Positions 1 through 8,738 of a DNA stretch of 11,252 bases are shown here, one piece after another. Position 1 is the stretch's first letter, and every line of letters starts with the position of its first letter. This DNA comes from Ophiocordyceps camponoti-saundersi (nom. inval.) (lineage: Eukaryota; Ascomycota; Sordariomycetes; Hypocreales; Ophiocordycipitaceae): NCBI GenBank assembly GCA_003339415.1, contig PDHQ01000685.1, positions 1-11,252 of the forward strand. The letters are read 5' to 3'. Made by a program: the position numbers and the translations under genes. The notes below the pieces were generated by a model, which ran no database searches, was not told the DNA's origin, and saw only the letters and a program-made list of their open reading frames with translations.

Positions 1-2
1 GT

Positions 3-1268
3 CCCTTAGGGGACAAGGAGGGCAGTCACGTAGGTTATTATATATAATATAGGAGATAAGAAGAGGTAATAAAATATACTTAGTCGATAAGATAATTTAT
101 ATATTATGTTATAAAAACTGATTTTCTGGTCCTAGACCTATAGTTTAGACGTAAATCTGCCCCTACTATAGATAAGGTTCTTATAAGTTCGGTAGGAAGC
201 GAAGATAAGGTAAAAGGAAATAAGGAGGTCCGGCACTATCTTTAAGCTAACGTTTCCTTTTTTTTATAAGGAGGAGCGGAAAGGGAAGGCGTCGAAGGAG
301 AGAGAGAGGGGATAGTAGTAAGTATATCTTATAAAGGAGGAGTATAAAATACCGTGCTAGGGGACATAGCAGAGAGGATAGGAGAGCTAAACGTATTAGA
401 AATATCGGGTACGTAAGATAAGTATAACGAAAATCTAGAGGAAATAAGAGAGGAGAGGGAGCGGAAAGAAAAGGACGCGCGGAATAATAAAATAGAGGAG
501 AAAGAGAGAGGTAACGGTTCGAGTAGGACGGTACTAACGGGGAGCGCGGTAAAGGATACGGAGGATACGCGTAAGGCTATACTATAGAGGAGAGATTCGT
601 AATAGGCCGATAAAGCTAAAAACGAAATTTACGCTATATTATCGATAATAAGTCCGCGAAAGCGAAAAAGGAGGCCGGCTCGCCGTATTATAAAGACCGA
701 GAGAAAGAGGAAAAGTATAAAGACCGAAAAGAAGAGGAAAAAGGTGCTTAATTTAGAACGACCGAAATAACGCGAAGTAAAGGCTACGAATACGGAGGAA
801 AATATAGACGAGGAAAAGGCGGCAGAGGCGGCAAATAAGATATCGGAATTTAGGGTATTAGGAATTAAGATATATACGAATTATAAGGACTAGACGGAGA
901 AATGCCGTGCGGAAGGAAAAGGTATCTTAAGACTTAGCGAGGCTAGATTAAGTATAGTAGAGAGTAGAAGGAAGATCTATATAGAGAACGGGCATAGGCG
1001 GGACACGGTGCTAGAGTATATAGGAATAGGTATATTCGTCTTAGCCTAACCGCTAGGTTTAATAGTAGGCGACGCGTAGAGGTAGATTAATATTACGGTT
1101 AAAGGGCATTTAAGATAAGAGCTATTAGAGAGAAAGGGTAGAGCGGGGACGAGAGAGGAGCGTAAAATAGTAAAAGATAGGAAAAGGTAGAATATAGGGA
1201 ATACTAAGTTAAGTAGTAAGGGGATATCGAGTTAGTAAAGATAACTATAAGGGAAGCGTGCTAAGTAA
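3..1268 (+). pseudogene. RIP-inactivated Lys/Glu/Arg-rich protein gene, 5' end outside window
   Basis: One frame can be followed from base 3 to a TAA at 1266, about 421 codons. It holds 23 interior stops, all TAA or TAG and none TGA, as expected if Gln and Trp codons were hit by RIP. Stop-free runs of about 40-57 codons lie at 417-584, 606-767, 771-890 and 894-1046; the neighbouring frame that I read through is visibly denser in stops. The middle is charged (Glu/Lys/Arg), with a basic cluster PRKRKRRPARR at 654-686 that could be a nuclear localisation signal. An imperfect 27-bp duplication follows (690-716 and 717-743), encoding two KTE(R/K)KRK-like blocks. An Ala/Glu patch lies near 810-840. 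The C-terminal part (about 890-1120) is less biased and includes a hydrophobic stretch IGIGIFVLA near 1021-1046. No start codon is seen because the frame is open at the window edge. I do not recognise the family. Coding is well supported; function is unknown. Confidence 0.6.
690..743 (+). repeat. 27-bp tandem duplication inside the first pseudogene
   Basis: Two adjacent 27-bp copies (690-716 and 717-743) both begin ATAAAGACCGA and encode KTE-type basic blocks in the same frame. The copies differ at a few purine positions. The length is a multiple of three, so the duplication fits a coding origin. Confidence 0.6.
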
Positions 1269-1427
1269 TATAAAAAAAATATTTAGTTTTAATCTAGCGA
1301 GAGTAAGTATTTATAAGAAAGGGGGAGAGAGAGAAAGGATGTTTTTTTTTTTCTTACGGATTTATTAAATAGTGTGCAATTCCTATCTACTCTTACCGCT
1401 ATCGCTTTATCGAAAGGAGAAATATCG

Positions 1428-1453
1428 TTATTTTATATATAGAGAATTACTAT
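1428..1453 (+). repeat. Left copy of a 26-bp flanking direct repeat
   Basis: TTATTTT, three variable bases (ATA), then TATAGAGAATTACTAT. The copy at 2437-2462 matches 23 of 26 bases without gaps. The two copies lie 1009 bp apart and enclose the second pseudogene. They may be remnants of element termini or insertion-site duplications; no further identity extends far on either side. Confidence 0.5.
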
Positions 1454-1518
1454 TTAGCCCGTACCCGCGCGAGCGAAAGTAAATAAACCTAAACCTCTAT
1501 ATCCCCCCTAATAAAGTG

Positions 1519-1625
1519 ATAAGACTCACACCTCCCTACCCTCTTAATTATCCTTAGTTAAGTTATAAGATAATAAGACTTAAACTTCCCTATCTTCTAA
1601 TTCTTTATTAGTTAAGTTATAAAGA
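1519..1625 (+). repeat. 54-bp imperfect direct repeat, two copies
   Basis: Copies start at 1519 and 1573 with ATAAGACT and end with TTAGTTAAGTTATAA. The first keeps CA dinucleotides (ACTCACACC) where the second has ACTTAAACT, so the second copy looks more heavily RIP-mutated. Other differences are mostly C-to-T. Confidence 0.65.
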
Positions 1626-1661
1626 GTTCCGTATTTACGTATTTAGAAATATAGTAGCAGA

Positions 1662-1677
1662 TTGCGGGCGACCGCAA
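1662..1677 (+). other. GC-rich hairpin with GCGA loop
   Basis: TTGCGG at 1662-1667 pairs perfectly with CCGCAA at 1672-1677 around the four-base loop GCGA, which has the GNRA tetraloop form. A T5 run follows at 1683-1687. The hairpin stands out because both arms keep CA/TG in a RIP-saturated background. Its role is unknown; a bacterial-type terminator is not expected in a fungal nuclear genome. Confidence 0.4.
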
Positions 1678-1755
1678 GAGGGTTTTTAATCTTTATTATT
1701 TTATTATTATTAGTTAGTATAAATCGTTACTTTATAATATAAGCGGGGTAATTAT

Positions 1756-1971
1756 ATGTTTAATACGCTCTATAAGCGCTTAGACCTGCTCGATAAAGTT
1801 ATAAACTTCTGCTTTAATCGCAGGAAGCGTATCGTAGACCTGTTTTATTTAGTCTATAATATAAATAAGATAACGCCCTACGTATACGTATCGGGCGTAC
1901 TTAATATAGACGACTTCTGCTTAAACTATAGTAAGCGTATAGATAAACTATTATATCCGATCTATAATATA
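1756..1971 (+). repeat. 108-bp (36-codon) internal repeat
   Basis: Matching codons recur at exactly 108-bp spacing: TTCTGC at 1807 and 1915, AAGCGTAT at 1825 and 1933, TATAATATAAAT at 1855 and 1963. The spacing preserves frame, consistent with a repeat-containing protein. Confidence 0.6.
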
Positions 1972-2376
1972 AATAGAACGATAAACCCTAACACGCCTAA
2001 AGAAAAATAAGCGTATAACTTAGCTAAGAGATATCTAAAAGCTTTTATAAGGTCCGATTAAATAGTTCCTTAACCCCTTTCTTTTCCTAAAGGTATTTAT
2101 AGATTAGGATATAAAAGGTAAACGATATAAGACTAGGGTTATTACTAGGTATATAGCTTAGATTAGTTTCCTTCGAAAGAGGAAGAAATTAAGCAAGCAA
2201 TTAGCCCTAACCTTATCTTTATAGCTATCGTAAAAGTTGTTTATCGTAAGTCGAGTTTTAGAGAGGACTTATAGTAAAAACTCTACTAACTTTATAACTT
2301 TATTTTAAACTCTATACTTTTACACTATAAATTCCTAATTTAAATACTTATTCTTAAGTTCTTAGTACTTAATTAA
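1756..2376 (+). pseudogene. RIP-inactivated gene with a 36-residue tandem repeat
   Basis: ATG 1756 opens an 84-codon frame ending at TAA 2008, but the same frame clearly continues: 16 further open codons follow, then RIP-type stops at 2059, 2071, 2119, 2128, 2134, 2146, 2164, 2272 and 2275, with a 35-codon open run at 2167-2271. I end it at TAA 2374, about 206 codons. Two 108-bp periods encode a repeated motif: FC(F/L)N..KRI at 1807 and 1915, and YNIN at 1855 and 1963. The 5' part keeps more CA/TG than its surroundings (CTG, TGC, CAG, ACACG), so it is less mutated. The predicted peptide is rich in Ile/Tyr/Asn/Lys, partly because RIP creates ATA and TTA codons. I do not recognise the family. 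The ATG is the first in frame; AT-rich DNA precedes it and no intron is obvious. Confidence 0.5.
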
Positions 2377-4669
2377 ATAGTTCTTATCTTCCTTTCTCTT
2401 TTTTCTTTTATCTTTATATAGAAAACCGACTTTTTATTATTTTCCCTATAGAGAATTACTATCCGGCACTTCCCCCTATAGCTAGAGATCCCCCCTTATA
2501 TTAGTTAAAAACTTTAGTTACCTAAGAAGTTACGCCCTTTACGTATCTACTACGCTTACTTAGGGTGTCCTTCTTCCCCCGCTAAAATACCTATATTAGA
2601 ATAATATTATAATTCCCTAATAGAATAGACGTTATACTAATTAGTTTCGAGAAGGAATAAACTACTTACCTCCTTTTAGAGTTACCTCTCCTTAAGTATT
2701 CTAAAGGAATTTCGAAATCTTATAAGTATAGAAGTTATAATAAACTTAAACTTTAAAACTAAGTTACCTAATACCTTAGTTATCTATATACTTTCCTTCT
2801 ATTATTATATTATTTACTTTTACTAATATTAAACGTTATTATAACTATAGGCGTTATCTTTAGCGTTTACTATATACTATTATTACTTTCTATCTATATA
2901 TTTAACCTCTGCTTTAATACCGCCGATTTTTCTTAGCGTTAACTTAAGTTTATTTAGTAGGCGTTAAGGGAAACGGGTATAGTATCCTTAAGGAGCTTAG
3001 GAGATAATAGCCCTTCCTATACTTATCTATTCCTAACTTTAACCTTAAGAGAGTCTTCTAACTTTATAACCTCTCTACTCTCCGCGATATCGTTATTATC
3101 CTTAATAGCTATCGCTATAATTTACGTAAAGCTAGGAGTAGTAGTTCGGGTCTAGTATAAATATTATCGTCTAAGACCCGCTTATATAAAGCTACTAGAA
3201 ACGCTATACTTTAAGCTTAGGAGCGAGATATAGCACTAAAAAGAGTGCGCGTAAGTCCGCGGGCGACTATACTTCTTATAAGTAATACTATTCGCTGCCC
3301 GATAGCTTTATATAACTAGGGCCCTAAAGTATCTATTATTACGTAGAATTTTAATATATACTATTAAGGCGGATATAGTAATCTTAGCTTAAAGAATAAT
3401 ATTTATTATAGGGCGCGAGAGTGCTTATCGCTCTAACTCCTATAAAAAAAAACTATATTATTTTAATAGATATAAAATCTATAAGCGGATACTTATATCT
3501 ATACTTAAAGCGTTTATTATAGCTATAATCGATAAGTATATAGTTAAAAGCTAAAGGAGGCGATACCTCCCTTATACGCTACGATCGCACGTAGGAATAA
3601 AACCTAAGTTTATTCTAAGATCTATATTCCTCTTTAAGAAAAAGGCTATATAGAAAACTTTAGAAAGAAGAGGAAGAGGAGGATAAGGGAAAAAGAAAGA
3701 GGAAAAGAGAGAGAGGAAGAGAAGAGGGCATTTTATACTATACCTAGATAACTTAGCTAGCTTTACTAATTTAATAGGTGCAGAAGATACGTACTTATAG
3801 TCTTTTCCTATAAGTTTTCTCTTAAAAGTTTTAATAATCTTATCTTATAATTTTTAAAGTTATTTTTAAGGCTTATTAGATATTTCTAAATTAGCTTATA
3901 AGTTTAAGGGGGTATATTATATATACGTATATAAGAAAGTGCCTCCTTTATACTACGAAAGTAAGTATTAGTTTAATAAGTAAGGGCCGAAAACTTAAAA
4001 AGGAAATAGTCGCTATAGGTAGTTATAAGTATATATCTTAGCGGTAGGATTAAGGCGTTATAATTTATAAACGCTATATAGAAGAAGGATACTAGTCCTA
4101 ACTACGTTTTTAGATAAGACTTAAGATAATATATCTACTTTATATACTTCTACTACTATTATCGTAATAATATATAAGTAAATATAAGGAGTATAATTAT
4201 AAAAAGCGGTAATATAGTAAAAGACCGAATTTATAAATATATTATAAGATAAATATTTAGAAGAGAAGGTAAGCTATTAATAGTTATCTAGAAGTTTAAA
4301 ATAGCTTATAAAATACCTTTTAAGGTATATATATTTAATTTTTTCCTTAAAGGAAATATATTCTAAGCGAAGAAAATACTCTTAGAACTTAGAAATATAT
4401 CTCCGTATACTATTATTATTAAACTAGAAGATTAATAAAATTAGAAATTAAAGTTTAGAGGTAAGATATAATAAAATAAGGGTAAATACGTACGGTTTTA
4501 TATCGGCGACGCTAATAAGGCTAGTAGAAGCTATACCGCTTACTTCTACGATAACTAAGCAAGGTTAGCGGCTCTTAAGGGCATATAAATAAATATATAT
4601 AGCTCTTATAAGGCTTAGTATAAAATATAAGCTAATATACTTTAATAGCGCTAGTTAGGCGTAAGCTTA
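2377..4669. other. RIP debris with ambiguous coding remnants
   Basis: There is no intact gene. On the plus strand, several frames show short open runs of 28-48 codons, for example near 2674-2820, 3325-3520 and 3900-4040, but stop density is similar in two or three frames from about 2490 on and I could not choose one. The stretch 2490-3000 reads best in the frame of the preceding pseudogene, so that gene may extend further. A purine-rich low-complexity patch lies at 3660-3731. The GGGCGCGAGAGTGC area near 3411-3424 and the CGCACG near 3588 are among the few less-mutated spots. No RNA gene was recognised. Confidence 0.4.
2437..2462 (+). repeat. Right copy of the 26-bp flanking direct repeat
   Basis: TTATTTT, CCC, TATAGAGAATTACTAT; it matches the copy at 1428-1453 at 23 of 26 positions. 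It lies just downstream of the end of the second pseudogene. Confidence 0.5.
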
Positions 4670-4962
4670 GCGCGGTATTAGTTATAATAAGGGAGTTAAG
4701 CGCTATATTATAAGCTATTTTAGCTTACCTTAACTAGTAGGAGCGCTACTTAACTTTAACGTAAATATCGTAACGAAAAATATATATAATACTTAAGAAA
4801 GCGAAATATTAATATATAATATTACGCGTTTATTTTTTAAAGGGTTCGTAATAAGGAATAAGATATAAAAAGGAAAATAGAAAAATTAAGGAAAATAATA
4901 CCTATTTTATATAAAAAAATAACGATAATAAGAAAAATAGTTAGAGAGAGTAGGAAAAAAGG

Positions 4963-4982
4963 TATATATATATATATATATA
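4963..4982. repeat. (TA)10 microsatellite
   Basis: Ten uninterrupted TA units. The homologous tracts are (TA)15 in unit A and (TA)13 in unit B. Confidence 0.9.
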
Positions 4983-4999
4983 TCTATTTATAACCGTAT

Positions 5000-5236
5000 A
5001 AAGAAAGAGAAAGAGGAGAGAGGGAGAGAGGGAAAGAGAAAAAAGAGGAGAGGAAAAGTAAAAGAGAAAGGGAGAGAGGGAGAGGGGGAGAGAGGGAAAG
5101 AGAAGAGAGAGGAGAGGAAGAGAGAGAGAGAAAGGAAGAGAGGGAGAGAAGGAGAGAGAAGAGAGAGGAGAGGAAGAGAGAGGAGAGGAAAAGAGAGGGA
5201 GAGAGAGAGGATAGAGAGAGAGAGAGAAAGAGGAAA
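5000..5236 (+). repeat. Polypurine GA-rich tract
   Basis: Only A and G occur from 5060 to 5211 (152 bases), extended by purine runs 5000-5058 and 5213-5236 with single T interruptions. Short units such as GAGAGGAAGAGAGAG recur irregularly. Such mirror-like polypurine DNA can form triplex (H-DNA) structures; that is general knowledge and is not shown here. Confidence 0.85.
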
Positions 5237-5380
5237 TATAAAAGAGAAGAAAAAAAATAACTATTTACTTATATAATTAGTAATAATAATAAAATATAAA
5301 GGTAAGCGAAAAGAAAAAGACTTATATAAGGTAACGATAAGGCGCGAGAGGGTATATTAATATATATAAGAGTATAAAAA

Positions 5381-5572
5381 GTAGTAAGATATAGAGGTAA
5401 GGTGGCGGGAGCGCGAGGGGGGGGGGGGTAATAATAATAAAAAAGCGAGATAGTATAAGAAAGGAAGAGAAAAGTAGCGAGGGAAATATATAAAAAGGGT
5501 AAAAGGAGATTAGCGAAAGGAGAGGGGAAAAAGGCTAGTAAATTAAAGAAAGGAAAAAAAAAAAATAAAAAG
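5381..5572. other. Purine-rich linker before unit A
   Basis: There is no reading frame of note. The stretch contains G12 at 5417-5428, scattered GCGAG words resembling the minisatellites of the later units, and A-rich runs just before the start of unit A. It probably represents a degraded remainder of a preceding repeat unit, but I could not align it convincingly. Confidence 0.4.
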
Positions 5573-5612
5573 GGGAGATATAAAATATAATAATAACTTA
5601 GAAGATAAATAC

Positions 5613-6330
5613 TTATATCTTTCTACTATTAAACTATATATCTAAAATATAAAGTAAAGTTAAGAGCTATAATAGGAATTTTCTAATTTAAATTATTTAT
5701 TATTATTAAATTTATTTTAAAAACCGTAGTAATACGCGAAATATCCCCGAAAGTAAGCGCACTTAAATTATTTAGCGTTAGAGAGATTTTATCGGATAAT
5801 AAGCTCCTAATATCTTCGGGCTTAATATTAAAAAGAGGGCTCCGTAAACTATAATATATAATTAAATTAATTATTAGATAAGAAGGAAAGGAGAAGGTAT
5901 CTAATTACTATATAATATTCTAAATTATTAGCGTTATAATATATATAAATAGGAGAACCGAAATAATTATTAGATAGCGAGAGCTTAAGTTTATCGGCGA
6001 AAAAATAAGTATATTATTTATAAAGCGTTATACGCCGCCTAGGCGGCCTAGGCTTATTTTTTTTCGTATCGCGTATATTCCCTAAACTTAGAGGGTTATT
6101 AGCTATAACGTAGGAGTTAGGTATTATATTATAAGCCGTTCTAGCTTACCTAAACTAGTAGGAGCGTTACTTAACTTCGTTATAAGTATTATAACGAAGA
6201 ATATATACGGTGCTTAAGAAAGCGAAGTATTAGTATATAATACTATATATTTATCTTTTAAAGGGTTCGTAAGAAGAAATAGGATATAAGGAGGAAAGTA
6301 AAGAGGTTAAAGGGAAAATAATACCTATTT
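5613..6330 (-). pseudogene. ORF2 remnant, unit A copy
   Basis: Read on the minus strand, one frame runs from about 6330 to a TAA at 5615-5613, about 240 codons. Between 5904 and 5686 it is open for 73 codons; the same frame in unit B is open for 96. Shared motifs include PSYLIINLIIYYSLRSPLFN and KPEDIRSLL. Upstream the frame passes through the nested inverted repeat at 6000-6062 without shifting in this copy. Near its 3' end a one-base insertion relative to unit B shifts the frame. The interior stops (for example 5907-5905, 5910-5908 and 5685-5683) are TAA/TAG. No start codon can be assigned. I do not recognise the family, and the Ile/Leu/Asn richness is exaggerated by RIP. It lies downstream of ORF1 on the same strand, separated by minisatellites. 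Confidence 0.55.
6000..6062. repeat. Inverted repeat with 14-bp perfect palindrome (unit A)
   Basis: The arms AAAAAATAAG (6000-6009) and CTTATTTTTT (6053-6062) enclose the perfect palindrome GCCGCCTAGGCGGC at 6034-6047. A second GCCTAGGC follows at 6046-6053. The homologous site in unit B is 8739-8801. It is GC-rich in an AT-rich context. Confidence 0.7.
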
Positions 6331-6386
6331 TATATAGAAGAATAACGAAAATAAGAAAAACGGTTAGAAAGAGTAGGAATAATAGC

Positions 6387-6387
<1 letters not shown>

Positions 6388-6417
<30 letters not shown>
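6388..6417. repeat. (TA)15 microsatellite
   Basis: Fifteen uninterrupted TA units, at the same relative place as the tracts at 4963 and 9128. Confidence 0.9.
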
Positions 6418-6420
<3 letters not shown>

Positions 6421-6421
<1 letters not shown>

Positions 6422-6457
6422 TATATAGAAAGAATAGAGAGAGAGAGAGAGGGAAAG

Positions 6458-6503
<46 letters not shown>

Positions 6504-7138
6504 AACGAAATATAAATAAGGAAAAAAATACCTATTTGCTTATATAACTACTATAAGCGATAAAGCGAAGAGGGATACGAAAAAAGAAGTAGTTAGGCGA
6601 AATAAAAATAAGCCGTAAGATATTATATTTATATAAGTAAAAGTGCAAGGAAATTAGTAAAAAGTAGAAAAAATAGCGTAAGGAACGATATATATAATAA
6701 TAGGAGTAATAAGAGAGCGAGGTAATAAGGAGAGTAATAAGAGAGCGAAAGAATAAGGAGAGTAATAAGAGAGCGAGAGGACTAAAAAGCAAGAGATCGA
6801 AAGGGCAAGGAGAGTAGCGAGAGCGGTAAGAGGACTAAAAAGCGAGAGATCGAAAAGGCGAGGAGAGTAGCGAGAGTAGTAAGAGGACTAAAAAGCGAGA
6901 GATCGAAAGGGCGAGGAGACTAGCGGTAAAGGGAGGAAAAAGTAAGGAAAGTAGCGAGAGAGTAAGGGGACGATAGAGTAGCGAGAAAGCGAGGGGATAA
7001 TAGAATAGCGAGAGATTAAAAGGGCGAGAAGGGAAAAGAATAGCAGGAGAGCGAGAGGGGAGAACTAGCGAAGTAGCGAGAGAGGTAAGAAATTAAAAAA
7101 GGGAAAAAAGATAAGAGGATAAGGGGGGGAGGGGAGAT
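6421..7138 (+). repeat. GA/GCGAG-rich minisatellite block, unit A
   Basis: The block holds no gene. It starts with GA microsatellites, including (AG)18 at 6463-6499, then nested minisatellites: a 28-bp period with starts at 6704, 6732 and 6760 (GAGTAATAAGAGAGCGA), and a 53-bp period with starts at 6777, 6830 and 6883 (GAGGACTAAAAAGCGAGAG). It continues with looser GAGAGTAGCGAGAG words and ends in G-rich runs near 7124-7136. The first 53-bp copy has CA where the others have CG. The 86-residue minus-strand frame at 6532-6792 is an antisense shadow of these repeats. Confidence 0.75.
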
Positions 7139-8098
7139 CTAAATATTATATTTAAAATAAAAAACTAATTCTATAAGGTAGCTTTATTACTATAAGTTAT
7201 CTTTAAAGCTAGAGTTATAATTTATAAATTTAATAATAGTTTTAAAAGAAAGTTAAAAAGTTAGATTCTTAGTTAGGTTTATTTATATAAAAGATAAAGA
7301 GTAAAAGCTAGTAGATAAGTTAACTATAGCTAGAGGGTAATATACGCGTAAGTAGCCTTAATTTATAATATTTTTAAAACTAAAAATTTTTATAAATTAC
7401 TTATATAGTAACCTTATAGCTAAGTAAGCTAATTCGAATATAAGGATAAAAAATAAAGGGAGGGGTTTATAAAAAATAGCTAACTACTCTTCGCTATCGG
7501 TAGTATTATTATTACTTAGTAAATCTATTTAAAGGTAGGAGGGGAGTATAGCTGGAATCCGAAAGGAAGTATAGCTACGCTACTAGTAGAAAAGGATATA
7601 TATTATATAAGCACCGTTTTCGAAAAAAGGTATTTTAGTATAGCGGATAAAAGGGTATAGTAAGTTAACGTAATAGTAACGCGTAGAAACTTAAATAAGC
7701 GATCCTTCCAAGGCTGCGAGGTAAGCTTAGATAGGCGATCCTTTTAACGCCGTAAAGATAGCGCGGAAGTAGCTTCTTAACCGTATAATCTTAATAACCT
7801 CTCGCTTAGTTAAGTTATCGCGTTTAAGGCGTAAGGTAATAGGGTAGGCGGGATAAGAGAGAAGTGCGGTCTTATTAGGCTATATAGAGTTAGTAGGAGG
7901 GTTTATTTATTAAGAAGAGAAGAAGGTATTATAAAAAGGTAAAAGGACCGCTAGTAGCTATCGAAATAGTTAGTTCTAAAAAGTAAAACGATAAGATTAT
8001 ATCGCTGCCGCTAGTAATACTATCTTTTAATCGGACTAAAGTAAGTAGAGTAAGTAATAACGATAAGATTTATAGCCCTATTATAGAAGATTAACTAG
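7139..8098 (-). pseudogene. ORF1 remnant, unit A copy
   Basis: On the minus strand a frame of 320 codons runs from 8098 to TAG 7141-7139, collinear with 11045-10077 in unit B. The longest stop-free run is 50 codons (7879-7730). It contains KTALLSYPAYP and, in both copies, EGS(L/P)I, stop, then VSTRYYY. The next conserved motif is KIP(F/I)FENGAY, followed by two adjacent stops in both copies and then RSY. The shared stops were presumably Gln or Trp codons hit before or in parallel with duplication. Stop density overall is near the background of this DNA, so coding rests on the long run and the preserved frame over most of its length. The centre (about 7690-7870) is the GC-richest, best-conserved part of the unit. 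The family is not recognised. Confidence 0.45.
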
Positions 8099-8312
8099 GG
8101 AAAGAAAGAATAAAAATAAAAAGGAAATATTATATAGAGAGGGAGATAGGGGGAGGGGTGTAAGAATATAAAATACCTTTTTTTATTAAATCGCGAGGTC
8201 GATAATTATAAGGAGGCTAAGATAATAAAAGAGAGAAAGAAACGTATTATATATATATAAGTATATATATACGTAAAAGGAAAAGGAGGGAGAGGAGGGG
8301 AAAAATAAGACA
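8099..8312. other. End of unit A, no gene
   Basis: The stretch is A/G-rich with an AT microsatellite around 8249-8272 and purine-rich DNA at 8277-8308. It carries the anchor AGGAGGCTAA (8211) shared with unit B, and the junction with unit B. No reading frame is supported. Confidence 0.5.
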
Positions 8313-8738
8313 GGGAGATATAAAATACGATTATAGTATAAAAGATAAATAGTTATATCTTTCTATCGTTAAACCGTATATTTAGAATATAAATAGAGTT
8401 AAGGGCTATATTAGGCACCTTCGAAATCGAATTATTCGCTATTATCGAACTTATCTTAGAGGCTATAATACTTCGTAAAATATCCTCGGAGGTAGGTATA
8501 TTTAAGCCGTTTAGCGGTAGAGAGATTTTCTTATATAATAAGCTTTTAATATCTTCGGGCTCGATATTAAAAAGAGGGCTTCGTAAACTATAATATATAA
8601 TTAGGTTAATTATTAGGTAGGAAGGAAGGGGGGAGGTATTTAGTTACCGCGTAATATTCTAACTAGTTAGCGTTATAATATATATAAACCGAAGAACTAT
8701 AATATCCCTCGGATAGCTAAAGCTTAAGACTATTAGCG

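Larger units (their letters stand above)
1269..1755. other. Spacer without a supported gene
   Basis: This stretch between the two ruined genes has no frame I can defend. It holds an A/G-rich patch and a T10 run near 1320-1350, the left 26-bp flanking repeat (1428-1453), a 54-bp direct repeat (1519-1625), a GC-rich hairpin (1662-1677) and an AT-rich leader before the ATG at 1756. Confidence 0.5.
4670..5380 (-). repeat. Truncated copy of the tandem unit (ORF2 5' part plus GA block)
   Basis: The segment aligns with 6091-6640 of unit A and 8838-9390 of unit B. Anchor AAGGGTTCGT lies at 4840, 6261 and 9001. It includes the minus-strand 5' part of ORF2 (about 4670-4910), where the motif TNPLK and SLS followed by a stop recurs in all three copies. 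After it come (TA)10 at 4963-4982 and a polypurine block. It lacks ORF1 and the downstream half of ORF2, so it is either a broken end copy of the array or an independent insertion. The boundaries are eye-estimated to within tens of bases. Confidence 0.6.
5573..8312. repeat. Tandem repeat unit A (2740 bp)
   Basis: The unit starts at GGGAGATATAAAATA (5573) and ends where the same word restarts at 8313. Collinear anchors shared with unit B: ORF2 stop (5613/8353), AAGGGTTCGT (6261/9001), GCACCGTTTTCGAAAA (7611/10561) and AGGAGGCTAA (8211/11160). The offset is 2740 up to the GA block and about 2950 after it. Minus-strand order is ORF1, GA/CT minisatellites, (TA)n, ORF2. Head-to-tail tandem arrangement makes it a RIP target. 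Confidence 0.8.

Noticed and set aside
1662..1687. Rho-independent terminator (hairpin plus T run)
   Set aside because: The context is a fungal nuclear repeat region; such terminators are bacterial, and the T run is short and offset by five bases.
3900..4600. A protein-like frame on the plus strand
   Set aside because: At least two frames read as plausible protein with similar stop density (about 8-9% of codons). RIP bias makes any frame look rich in Ile, Leu, Lys and Tyr, so I could not select one.
5613..5904. Resemblance of ORF2 to the segment before the first catalytic Asp of hAT transposases
   Set aside because: The spacing and a few residues (PEDI.SLL, then K.P.IALN) are suggestive, but the Asp is Asn and no Trp motif or Trp-derived stop follows in either copy. 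That is too weak to name.
6532..6792. 86-residue minus-strand open frame starting with ATG
   Set aside because: It is mostly the antisense of GA and GCGAG tandem repeats, giving a Leu/Ser/Tyr/Ile-only peptide. It crosses the 28-bp minisatellite and is not preserved in unit B.
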